From positions 124,001 through 188,000 of the forward strand of contig JAFVIB010000004.1 in NCBI GenBank assembly GCA_017474235.1: a DNA stretch of 64,000 nt, in the 5' to 3' direction. Position 1 is the stretch's first letter, and each line of letters begins with the position of its first letter. Position numbers and translations under genes: made by a program. Positions 43,573 to 51,970 of the stretch are shown here, one piece after another. Source of the DNA: Alistipes sp. (GTDB lineage Bacteria > Bacteroidota > Bacteroidia > Bacteroidales > Rikenellaceae). The notes below the pieces were generated by a model. It searched no databases and was not told where the DNA came from. It saw only the letters and a list, made by a program, of their open reading frames with translations.

Positions 43573-45306
43573 CTATTTCATATTTTTTGAGAACGCTTTT
43601 GGACGCACCATAGTCTCCGTATATGTACGACCGAAAGAGTCTGTAACACTAATCTCAAGGGTTGTATCGGCAGCAGAGGCTACTACATGGAACATATGAG
43701 CAGTGGTCTCGGCTGTGAACATATTCTTTTTCAAATCTCTACGCCATACACTCTTTGGAATACAGTAGGCAACCGTATATTGCGGATTCTCCATCGGCTC
43801 GTGTACCACCTCAAGAGGTTTTCCGTTCTCTGTAACTGTAATCTTCCAATCGGGAGCCCAATCCCAAATGTGGATTGATACACGATTATCGCCAATAGTG
43901 GCAAAGTCGGTACGCTTGCTGTTATTCTCAATAAATACGCGCATCTCGCCATTTGTGCGGTAGTAGTCGCGTACCGTATTCATATCAAAAGCACGGAACT
44001 GACGCTCTGCACCGCAGTCAATAGATGTGAAGTACCACTCTATATCCTTACCATTGACAGGGAATACGGTAAAACCTGCCGGCGAGCCATCCGGAGCCAA
44101 ATGTGGACCTCCATGAGCGGCTGTAAACCACCAAGCACCGCATATTGCACTGACATTATGGTCGATAGTGTTTGCAAGTTGAGGATATGCAGTAGCCTGA
44201 TTGCAGTGTGTTGTGATAAGTTTGTGTGTATGACCGGTCAGGTAGTGTACATTTTCAAACTCCTCAAAGGCTGACGAGAAGTAGAGTGCCGGAGGGAGTG
44301 TTCGCTTGCCCTTACTGTCGTGGAAGTAGCTGTACAGCTCCGTAGAGTTGTGCTCAGAGAGCATACGATATACAGGGCAGTGCATACCCACTACAATCGG
44401 AGTACTCTTATCCTCAACCATTGCCAAATCTTTTCTGAGCCACTCCATCTGCTCCTCAGTAACAATGTGGTCATAGTTGCGCGCACCTGCCATATTCTTA
44501 CCCTTTTTCATCTTTGGGGTCTTTTCGTTACGGTAGCGCAGGTTGTCGAGCATAATGTAGTGTACATCGCCGATATTGAAAGAGTAGTAGGTCGGACCAA
44601 AGACCTTACGATAGGCTTTTGTTGCGTTGAAGTCGGTATTCTCGTCCGGCTCTGTTGCCCCGTCGTTATCGTGGTTACCCATTGTATGGAATATCGGAGT
44701 CGGATAGCCAATCTTCTTTATCGTATTACGGAAATCCTTGATATCGAACAGATAGTCATACCAAAACAGGTCAAAACTGCTATCTCCCATACACATAGTA
44801 TATACAGGTATGCCCTCTTTGCGATACTTCTCAACCTCTGCACGAAGGCGTGGCATTACATTGTTCTCCAACTGCGCAAGATCGTCCATTTGGTTTGCCA
44901 GATGTATATCGGTGATGGCAAGCATAATATGGCGGTGGTTATCAACCTTGCGCAGCTCAAAGTCGTGACGCTCGGCTGTTGCCGTATCGCCTGTCAGAGC
45001 AGCCCAATATTGAGGCTGAACATCCCCTGCCGCAACAACAGCCTCATAACCACTCGGGATAGTTATAAAGACATTGCCATTGCGCTTCTGCGACACAAGA
45101 TTATAGACACCGCGCTTGTCTGTCTTGACGATGTTGTATCCGTCTGATACAGCTACACCCTCAACAGGAGTGCCGTTACACTCAACAACGCCATAGATAT
45201 TGGCTCCCTTCTTTGGCTTTGCCGGAAGAGTAGAGTTGAATGTGCTCTGAGCCATAACGGCTGTGGTTATGGCAAGAGAGAGAATTAAGATTAGTGTTCG
45301 TTTCAT
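43573..45306 (-). CDS. Secreted calcineurin-like metallophosphoesterase, copy 2
   Basis: 577 residues with signal peptide 1-19, an N-terminal Ig-like/carboxypeptidase-regulatory domain (about 33-115), the catalytic domain (about 125-390) and a C-terminal beta domain (about 400-570). Metal ligands are intact: Asp133 and His135 (TDIHLA), Asp175 (MGDSSFD), Asn211-His212 (GNHDND), a His in GMHCPVY and GHTHK. The three-domain layout is common among secreted phosphatases of gut Bacteroidetes. It is paralogous to the adjacent upstream gene. The stop is one base before the kinase start. Confidence 0.92.
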   Translation of the reverse strand: MKRTLILILSLAITTAVMAQSTFNSTLPAKPKKGANIYGVVECNGTPVEGVAVSDGYNIVKTDKRGVYNLVSQKRNGNVFITIPSGYEAVVAAGDVQPQYWAALTGDTATAERHDFELRKVDNHRHIMLAITDIHLANQMDDLAQLENNVMPRLRAEVEKYRKEGIPVYTMCMGDSSFDLFWYDYLFDIKDFRNTIKKIGYPTPIFHTMGNHDNDGATEPDENTDFNATKAYRKVFGPTYYSFNIGDVHYIMLDNLRYRNEKTPKMKKGKNMAGARNYDHIVTEEQMEWLRKDLAMVEDKSTPIVVGMHCPVYRMLSEHNSTELYSYFHDSKGKRTLPPALYFSSAFEEFENVHYLTGHTHKLITTHCNQATAYPQLANTIDHNVSAICGAWWFTAAHGGPHLAPDGSPAGFTVFPVNGKDIEWYFTSIDCGAERQFRAFDMNTVRDYYRTNGEMRVFIENNSKRTDFATIGDNRVSIHIWDWAPDWKITVTENGKPLEVVHEPMENPQYTVAYCIPKSVWRRDLKKNMFTAETTAHMFHVVASAADTTLEISVTDSFGRTYTETMVRPKAFSKNMK

Positions 45307-45316
45307 ATAGGTAAGG

Positions 45317-47032
45317 TTATTCGATATTTACAGAGAATGGTTTTGGTCGCTCCATAGTTTGATGATAGATGTTGCCAAAACTATCGGTAACAGTCACCTC
45401 GACTGTCGATGTTGGCGATGAGGCTACAGCGTGGAACATATGAGGGTGTCTAACCTTTTTTTTGCGAGATTCGGAACCTAAATCAAGCATCCACAGACTC
45501 TTTGGTACCTCGTATGAGAGCATATACTGCGGATTCTCGGCTTTCTTGCGGACAATCTCCAACTCTTTGCCATTTTCGGTTACCTTAATCTTCCAATCGG
45601 GTGCCCAATCCCATACATTTATCATTATGGCATTATCCTTTTTGAAGTTGGCATAGTTTGTACGCTTTGGGAAGTGGTCAAAAAAGACCTTTAACTCGCC
45701 TGAAGATTTGAAGTAGTCGCGTACGGTGTTCATATCGAAACAGCGGAATTGGGTAGCAGCATCAAACTCTGTAGCCTTGAAGTACCACTCTATATCCGTA
45801 TTGTCAATCTTGAAAATCTTACAACCTGCAGGCTCACCGGTCACTGCTATCTGCGGACCACCAAAGGCTGATGTATGCCAACGAGTACCCGATACGGCAG
45901 CGATAGTATGCTCTGTGATGTTTGCAATATCAGGCTGCGCACTATCTCTATAGCCGTAGCAGCAACGATTACGATGTGTATGACCCGAAAGGATGTGTAC
46001 AGTCGAAAAATCCTTCAATAATACTGTCAGCTCAGCCTTCTGCTCGGCAGGTAGGCGACACTCTACCGCGCCATCCATCTGGTCAACATAGCGGAAAATC
46101 GGGCTGTGAACACCAATAACGATAGGCGTTGTCTTATCTGTTACTGTTGCCAAGTCCTTTGCCAACCAATCAATCTGCTCGCGTGTAAGAGCGGTGGTGT
46201 GGTTACGAGCTCCGACAATACCTTTACCCCTCTTTGCATTAGCCAAAGGCTCGTTGAGATAGACCATATCATCAAGCATGATATAGTGTACCTTTCCGAG
46301 GTTAAAAGAGTAGTATGTCGGACCAAATGCCTTGCGATACTTTGCTGCAGCGTTAAAATCTGTATTCTCATCATAAGGGGTTGCACCATCGTTATCGTGG
46401 TTACCCATTGTGTTGAAGAACGGTGTCGGATACTTTACCTCGGCAAGGGTGCGGCGGAAGTCGCCAATATCATATAGGTAGTCATACCAATATATATCAA
46501 AGCTATTGTCGCCCATTGAGAGGGTATATACAGGTATGCCCTTGCTGCGATACTGCTCAATCTCGGCTGTCAGATTGGCAACAAAACTATCTCTAAAAGT
46601 CTGTACATCATTAAGTCTGTTTGCAAGATGTATATCTGCCACGGCAACAATGATGTGATTGTCGTTATTTACAGCCTTTAGCGCAAAGTCGTGACGCTCG
46701 GCTGTTTGTGGCTCTGCGGAGAGCTCTGCCCAGAACTGTGGAACAACATCATCGCCCTCTGTCAGAGCCTCATATCCGCGAGGAATAGAGATAAAAACAT
46801 TACCATTCTGCTTTTGGGAGGCAATGTTATACACACCGTGCTTGTCGGTCTTGACAACGCTATATCCGTCTGAGACCACAACTCCCTCGACAGGTGCTCC
46901 GTTGCACTCTACAACACCATAGATTGTCGCCCCCTTCTTTGGCTTTGCTTTGAGTGAAGAGATAAATGTACTCTGTGCCGACACGGTTACGGCAGTAAAG
47001 AGCAGGATTAGCAGGTTTAAGGTTCTTCGCAT
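45317..47032 (-). CDS. Secreted calcineurin-like metallophosphoesterase, copy 1
   Basis: 571 residues, with the same domain order as its neighbour: signal peptide 1-19, N-terminal Ig-like domain (SLKAKPKKGATIYGVVECNG start), catalytic domain with VADIHLAN, MGDNSFDIYWYD, GNHDNDG, GVHSPIF and GHTHRNR, and the C-terminal beta domain. All metal ligands are present. The copies match along the whole length but differ in the loops around the active site (for example the region after GVHSPIF), so the substrates may differ. It follows the RSH gene by 13 bases. Confidence 0.92.
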   Translation of the reverse strand: MRRTLNLLILLFTAVTVSAQSTFISSLKAKPKKGATIYGVVECNGAPVEGVVVSDGYSVVKTDKHGVYNIASQKQNGNVFISIPRGYEALTEGDDVVPQFWAELSAEPQTAERHDFALKAVNNDNHIIVAVADIHLANRLNDVQTFRDSFVANLTAEIEQYRSKGIPVYTLSMGDNSFDIYWYDYLYDIGDFRRTLAEVKYPTPFFNTMGNHDNDGATPYDENTDFNAAAKYRKAFGPTYYSFNLGKVHYIMLDDMVYLNEPLANAKRGKGIVGARNHTTALTREQIDWLAKDLATVTDKTTPIVIGVHSPIFRYVDQMDGAVECRLPAEQKAELTVLLKDFSTVHILSGHTHRNRCCYGYRDSAQPDIANITEHTIAAVSGTRWHTSAFGGPQIAVTGEPAGCKIFKIDNTDIEWYFKATEFDAATQFRCFDMNTVRDYFKSSGELKVFFDHFPKRTNYANFKKDNAIMINVWDWAPDWKIKVTENGKELEIVRKKAENPQYMLSYEVPKSLWMLDLGSESRKKKVRHPHMFHAVASSPTSTVEVTVTDSFGNIYHQTMERPKPFSVNIE

Positions 47033-47045
47033 TATGGTTATCTGT

Positions 47046-49259
47046 TTAGTTGTTTACTCTTACGGCTCGCTGTACACCCTTTATTCGCATAATTGCGTGC
47101 AGAAGCATATCCACAACCGATGTTGAAGGCACTTCGACACTTATCGTTCCCACACCCGTTCCGTCGCCTCGAGAAGAGAGGTTTATTGTTCGGATGTTGA
47201 GCTTCAAATCGCGGCTTACAACCTCGGTAATTTGGTTTACAACACCCGCAGAGTCCTGTATTGTTATGGCAATAGTTACGCGGAAAGAGCCTTGAGCCTG
47301 CTCTCGCCACTTAGCCTCCATAATTCTATACGGGTAGTTCCTGCGGATATGTTTTGCATTCGGGCAGTCCGTACGGTGGATAGTAATGCCGGCATTGATA
47401 GTCACAAAGCCGAAGATGTCATCTCCCTTAATCGGGTTACAACACTTGGCAAGTTTATAGACTATATTGTTAATACCCTCGTCGATAACAAGGGCATCAG
47501 ACGATGTACTCTTTGTCGGTTGCTGCGACTCCCTGCGAGCACGCTCTGCCGCCGCCTCTGCTGCACGACGCTCCTCATCAGCCTCACCCGAGAGCCAGCG
47601 GGTTATAAGCTCCTTGACAACGGCAAGGTCTATCTTCTCTGTCGCAATAAGCTCATAGAGGGCAGTACCTGTACGCTGCTTGTAGTATTTGCACAGATAA
47701 GCCACCACCTCATCAATACTCTTTGATGTGAGTTTCCAATTCTTTAGCTTGCGCTCAAGCTCCTCACGACCGAGTTTGGCATTCTTAGCCTGCTCCTCAC
47801 GGATGAAGGCTTTAATTCGCTGTCGAGCCTTTGTAGTGACTACAAAGTTGAGCCAATCGGCTTTTGGTTGCTGATTTTTCTGCGAGAGAATCTCTACAAT
47901 ATCTCCATTTTTGAGCTGCTCACGAATTGGCACAGCCTTGCCGTTTACCTTACCGCCCGAGCAGGTTGAGCCGAGGTTTGTATGGATGTCAAAGGCAAAG
48001 TCGAGCAGGGTAGCACCCTCCGGCAACTTGCGAATATCGCCATTCGGGGTAAAGACAAATATCTCACCCGATGCCGGCTTGGCATCAAAACGCTCGGCAA
48101 TATCCTCTTTAGTCTCATCCATCAGCTCACGCAGTCGCTGCAACCACTGCTCTGATGTCTGCGCACCCTGATTGACACCCTTGTATCTCCAATGTGCCGC
48201 AATACCCAACTCGGCAACATCGTCCATGCGCTCTGTGCGAATCTGTATCTCGACCCACTTACCGTCGCCTGCCGATACGGTAGTATGGAGGCTCTCATAA
48301 CCGTTGGACTTCGGAATTGTAATCCAGTCACGCATACGGTCGGTATTTGGGGTGTAGAAGTCGCTTACGATAGAATATACTACCCAACATTGAGCCTTCT
48401 CCTGCTCCTTTGGACAGTCGATAATGATACGCAACGCAAAAATATCATAGACACCCTCAAAAGGTACCTGCTGTTTGCGCATCTTGTTCCATATTGAATA
48501 GACCGACTTGGTGCGGCTCTTGATATGATACTTTATGCCGGCAGCATCAAGAGCTTTGCGAATAGGCTCTAAGAATCGCTCGATAAAGGCAAGTCGCTCC
48601 TGCTCGCTCTCGGCAAGTTTGCCTGTAATATGTCGATAGCTCTCCGGCTCAAGTTGCGAGAGTGCCAAATCCTCCAACTCGCTCTTAATATTGTACAGAC
48701 CGAGCTTGTGGGCAATCTGCGCGTAGAGATTCATACTCTCCCAACTCTTCTTCTCCCGTTTTGCCTTGGGGAAGATAGCAATTGAGCGCATAACCTCCAA
48801 TCGGTCGGCAAGTTTTATCAAAATCACGCGTGGGTCTTCGGAGTAGGCGACAATCATATCGCGGAAAGATGACGCCTGCTCTTTGTGGGTGTTGAATTGC
48901 AACTCGGAGATATTTGCAAGTCCGCTAACAATGCCCACAACCTCCTCTCCGAACTTATCTTTACACTCGTCAAGCAGGTTGTCTAAAAGTTGCTCATCAT
49001 CACTCTTGGCTGCAATGCGGATAACATCGTGGATAATCGCAGAGACTGTCGAGTTTCTACCCAAACCAACCTCTGTAGCCACTATATTAGCCACTCCTAC
49101 GGCGTGGTCGAGCATAGGGCTGCCATCATATCGGTTGTGACCTTGCAGATGGCTGTCGGCAAACTGTAGTGCGCTATCGACCATCTGTTGTGTCACAACA
49201 GAGAACATTCCGGCTATTGTCTTGCGAAAATCGGCATATCTGTCTAAAACATTACTCAT
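47046..49259 (-). CDS. RelA/SpoT-homolog (p)ppGpp synthetase with degenerate hydrolase site
   Basis: 737 residues: HD hydrolase-like domain (about 25-200), synthetase domain (about 240-360; TKSVYSIWNKM, IPKSNGYESLHTTV, EIQIRTERM, GIAAHWRYK), TGS domain (about 400-460, EIFVFTPNGDIRKLP) and a C-terminal ACT domain. The hydrolase site keeps His52, His77-Asp78 and Asp152, but the residues equal to Glu81, Asp82 and Asn148 of the streptococcal enzyme are Arg81, Ile82 and Val156. Hydrolysis of (p)ppGpp is therefore unlikely and the protein is probably synthetase-only, RelA-like. A separate hydrolase should exist elsewhere in the genome. Confidence 0.92.
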   Translation of the reverse strand: MSNVLDRYADFRKTIAGMFSVVTQQMVDSALQFADSHLQGHNRYDGSPMLDHAVGVANIVATEVGLGRNSTVSAIIHDVIRIAAKSDDEQLLDNLLDECKDKFGEEVVGIVSGLANISELQFNTHKEQASSFRDMIVAYSEDPRVILIKLADRLEVMRSIAIFPKAKREKKSWESMNLYAQIAHKLGLYNIKSELEDLALSQLEPESYRHITGKLAESEQERLAFIERFLEPIRKALDAAGIKYHIKSRTKSVYSIWNKMRKQQVPFEGVYDIFALRIIIDCPKEQEKAQCWVVYSIVSDFYTPNTDRMRDWITIPKSNGYESLHTTVSAGDGKWVEIQIRTERMDDVAELGIAAHWRYKGVNQGAQTSEQWLQRLRELMDETKEDIAERFDAKPASGEIFVFTPNGDIRKLPEGATLLDFAFDIHTNLGSTCSGGKVNGKAVPIREQLKNGDIVEILSQKNQQPKADWLNFVVTTKARQRIKAFIREEQAKNAKLGREELERKLKNWKLTSKSIDEVVAYLCKYYKQRTGTALYELIATEKIDLAVVKELITRWLSGEADEERRAAEAAAERARRESQQPTKSTSSDALVIDEGINNIVYKLAKCCNPIKGDDIFGFVTINAGITIHRTDCPNAKHIRRNYPYRIMEAKWREQAQGSFRVTIAITIQDSAGVVNQITEVVSRDLKLNIRTINLSSRGDGTGVGTISVEVPSTSVVDMLLHAIMRIKGVQRAVRVNN

Positions 49260-49262
49260 CTC

Positions 49263-50054
49263 TTAACCCTTTCTAACTATATATAGGTGGTCGCATCCGA
49301 AACTATAGAGGGTGCGAGCATAATCTGAAAACTCTGCTGCATAATCTATCTCTTCAGCCTCGAAGCCCGCAGCTCTGAGCCTCTCGAGGTAATCTTTACC
49401 GTAAACTCGACGATGATCATACTGTCCGAAAAGCTCTGCACGCTGCTTTGGGTCTGTTATTGTGTCATCCTCGAAGGTTGTCTCGCGTGAATAGTCTATC
49501 GGTGCAAGCATCACTCCGATACCGCCATTGCGCATTATGCGGTACATCTCTTGCAGAGCCTTATAGTCACTCTCTACATGCTCTAACAGGTGGTTGCAGA
49601 TGATAATATCTACGCTGTTATCCTCCATCGGGATACTCTGCACATCGAAGTGCATATCTGCAAGAGGACTCTCAAGGTCGGCAGTGATGTAGTTCTGCGG
49701 TTTGGTTATGTATATCTTCTTAAATTGCCGCATCAGGCAGACCTCGGGAGCAATGTGCAGTATTGTAGATAGACTCTTAATCTTCTCTCGTTCTGCGTCG
49801 TTGTTCATCAGGTAAAACCACAGCAGGCGATGACGCTCTAATGACAGACACTTCGGACACAGCGCATCCTCGCGCACCTTGCCATATCCGTAGGGGAGAA
49901 ACTTGCGCCTCTCACAGCCGCAAATCGGGCATCTTCGACCCTTGCCTATATAGAATAACCCCAATATAGGCACAGCCCACTCTGCCACACGCTGAAGCGC
50001 AGGGCGTGGAATGGTGTTTAGCACCCAACGGATTGTTTTACCTACAAAACGCAT
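49263..50054 (-). CDS. SAM-dependent methyltransferase with N-terminal zinc-ribbon-like motif
   Basis: 263 residues. An N-terminal basic helix (about 5-35) is followed by CPICGCERRKFLPYG and CPKCLSLERHR (about 42-75), a four-cysteine zinc-binding pattern, and then a class I methyltransferase core: a degenerate glycine-rich motif, ILHIAPE, then DNSVDIIICNHLLEHV (about 146-161). The later YDHRRVYGKDYLERL is typical of small-molecule or lipid-linked methyltransferases in polysaccharide loci. The substrate is unknown. The ATG overlaps the xseB stop by one base (TAATG); the RSH gene follows three bases later. Confidence 0.85.
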   Translation of the reverse strand: MRFVGKTIRWVLNTIPRPALQRVAEWAVPILGLFYIGKGRRCPICGCERRKFLPYGYGKVREDALCPKCLSLERHRLLWFYLMNNDAEREKIKSLSTILHIAPEVCLMRQFKKIYITKPQNYITADLESPLADMHFDVQSIPMEDNSVDIIICNHLLEHVESDYKALQEMYRIMRNGGIGVMLAPIDYSRETTFEDDTITDPKQRAELFGQYDHRRVYGKDYLERLRAAGFEAEEIDYAAEFSDYARTLYSFGCDHLYIVRKG

Positions 50055-50245
50055 TATTCAAACAATTTCTCTACACTGCTCTCTGTCTTGCGCAACTTTG
50101 TTCGGCAGAGTGCAATTAGTTCTGAAGCCCGTTTAACCATTGTGGTCAGGCTCTCTATATCACAGTCGGCATTTTGGAGTGTTGAGATTATTTTCTCAAT
50201 CTCTGCCATAGCCTCGCTGTATGAAATATCAACCTTCTTTGCCAT
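50054..50245 (-). CDS. xseB: Exodeoxyribonuclease VII small subunit
   Basis: 63-residue helical protein with the conserved SYSEAMAEIEKIISTLQ and a second helix LCRTKLRKTESSVEKL; typical XseB. It assembles with XseA to degrade single-stranded DNA to oligonucleotides. Its start overlaps the 3' end of xseA by 17 bases, the normal arrangement. Confidence 0.95.
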   Translation of the reverse strand: MAKKVDISYSEAMAEIEKIISTLQNADCDIESLTTMVKRASELIALCRTKLRKTESSVEKLFE

Positions 50246-51419
50246 TCTTTTCGACTATTTTGGCTCTTATACTGCCATCAACAACCTCTATTGTAATATC
50301 CTCTCCAACCTCTACGCCATCTATTGTGCGAATAACCCCTGCACTACCTCTTGCCACGGCAAAGCCGAGATTTAGCAACCTTGACGGTGCAAAGTTATCT
50401 ATCAGCAGAGCATAGCGGTCCAACTTCTCGCTTTGGTGTATGAGAAACATCTCCGTAACCCTTCGCAGCTGCTCACTATAACGCTCTATACGCAACTGCG
50501 CGTTGTAGCTCGCCTTGCGGCAACTGTCGCGTAACATCAGAGCTGCATACTCCAATTGGCTGTCAAACCTCTCGGCTGTCGCGCATATCCACGCAGCAAC
50601 TGCCGTAGGGGTCTTTAGCGGAACTGCTGCCACCATATCGACAATGCTTATATCCTTGTCGTGCCCGATGCCTGTCAGCACAGGTAGCGGGAATTGTGCC
50701 ACACAGAGCGATGTGAGATAGGAGTTAAAGCACTCCAAGTCGGATGTCGAGCCTCCTCCGCGGATTATCGCCACAGCGTCAAACTCATCACTCCTCTCTG
50801 CTACTGCTGTAAGAGCCGCTACAACACTCTCTTCACACCCCTCGCCCTGCATCGTCGCCTCAAAGAGGGTCGTTGTGATACGGTATGGCGAAGAGGCTAT
50901 CTCTTGCATAAAGTCTCTATAACCGGCTGCCGTAGCACTTGAGATAACAGCCACACGCTGTACAACCTGCGCAATTGCCACTTCACGGTTAATATCCCAC
51001 ACTCCGTCTGCTTTGAGTTGTGCTATTGTCAGTTGTCGCTGTCGCTCTGCCTCGCCAATGGTGTATGTGGGGTCTATATCTGTGATTTGCAGACTCAAAC
51101 CATATACAGGGTGGTGTGACACGCTGACCTCTACAAGCACCTTCAGCGATGCTGCAAGGGCTCTTCCCGTTGCCTGCTCGAATTTCGTAGCAAGGCGAGG
51201 GTAGAGATTTTTCCAAATCACAGCTCTGGCTTGAGCCTTGGCTCCACTCCCGGATTGGCTCTGTTCATCTCGCTCGACAAGCTCAAGATAGCAGTGCCCG
51301 GAGCGGTTACTCTTCAACTCGGCAATTTCGGCACTAACCCATACCGGGTGAGGCAGAAACTGCTCAACAGCCGCGCCGATGATACGCTGAAGTTCGTATA
51401 GGCTGAAAGAGTCTCTCAT
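50229..51419 (-). CDS. xseA: Exodeoxyribonuclease VII large subunit
   Basis: 396 residues. N-terminal OB-fold (about 1-105; VWVSAEIAELKSNRSGHCYLEL) and the catalytic ExoVII domain with AVISSATAAGYRDFM (about 155-169), AIIRGGGSTSDLECFN (about 218-233) and TGIGHDKDISIVDMVA (about 252-267). These are the conserved core motifs of XseA. The start overlaps the preceding TonB-like gene's stop by four bases (ATGA). Confidence 0.96.
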   Translation of the reverse strand: MRDSFSLYELQRIIGAAVEQFLPHPVWVSAEIAELKSNRSGHCYLELVERDEQSQSGSGAKAQARAVIWKNLYPRLATKFEQATGRALAASLKVLVEVSVSHHPVYGLSLQITDIDPTYTIGEAERQRQLTIAQLKADGVWDINREVAIAQVVQRVAVISSATAAGYRDFMQEIASSPYRITTTLFEATMQGEGCEESVVAALTAVAERSDEFDAVAIIRGGGSTSDLECFNSYLTSLCVAQFPLPVLTGIGHDKDISIVDMVAAVPLKTPTAVAAWICATAERFDSQLEYAALMLRDSCRKASYNAQLRIERYSEQLRRVTEMFLIHQSEKLDRYALLIDNFAPSRLLNLGFAVARGSAGVIRTIDGVEVGEDITIEVVDGSIRAKIVEKNGKEG

Positions 51420-51961
51420 AGCATAATGATATATGGCTCACGAGGCAGACTTTTGCCCTTAGGTAGCTGAATAACAAGCAGATGTTCACTCTCAACCGCC
51501 ACTCCGCGCTTTGTTGCCGCCTGCCAATTAGGTGCCGCTTTGACCGCGGCACGCACACGCTTGGCAAAACGCTTATCGGTCGATTGAAGTATATTGCCCT
51601 CAGTTAGAGAGCCGTCGGCATTGATAGTAAAACGCATCACAAATCGGGCTGTCGGGTCACTCTCTGTCCACTTGACTTGCGAAGCTATATACTCCGAGAA
51701 GCTCGCGGCACTCGGGAATTGTGCTGCCTTATCGTAGCAGAGAGTGATTATAACCACTCCGTTATTTGCCTTGTCGCCATACTGCATCACTGTTGTCTCG
51801 TCTGCCGGCAGGGTCTCAATCTTCTCGATATTCTTCTCCGGAATATCAGCCACACTGCTGCGCACCTCTCCATTGACGATATAGAGAGGTTCACGGTCGC
51901 TCTGTGCTGTGGCAAAAGACCACAGCAGAGCAAACCATAATATTGTCAGCAGTCGTTGCAT
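51416..51961 (-). CDS. Secreted TonB C-terminal-domain protein with plug-like segment
   Basis: 181 residues. Signal peptide 1-19. Residues about 25-72 look like a TonB-receptor plug element (PLYIVNGEV, then IEKIETLPADETTVMQYGDK and NNGVVIITL), followed by a TonB C-terminal domain (about 85-170; RFVMRFTINADGSLTEGNI and a VRAAVKAAPNW-type helix). No N-terminal membrane anchor beyond the signal peptide and no Pro-rich linker, so it is not a standard energy transducer. Similar plug/TonB_C combinations occur in Bacteroidota. The function is unknown. Confidence 0.8.
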   Translation of the reverse strand: MQRLLTILWFALLWSFATAQSDREPLYIVNGEVRSSVADIPEKNIEKIETLPADETTVMQYGDKANNGVVIITLCYDKAAQFPSAASFSEYIASQVKWTESDPTARFVMRFTINADGSLTEGNILQSTDKRFAKRVRAAVKAAPNWQAATKRGVAVESEHLLVIQLPKGKSLPREPYIIML

Positions 51962-51970
51962 AGCAATATA

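Noticed and set aside
44320..45147. 275-codon frame antisense to the metallophosphoesterase
   Set aside because: Antisense to an intact enzyme; no domain, signal peptide or start signal.
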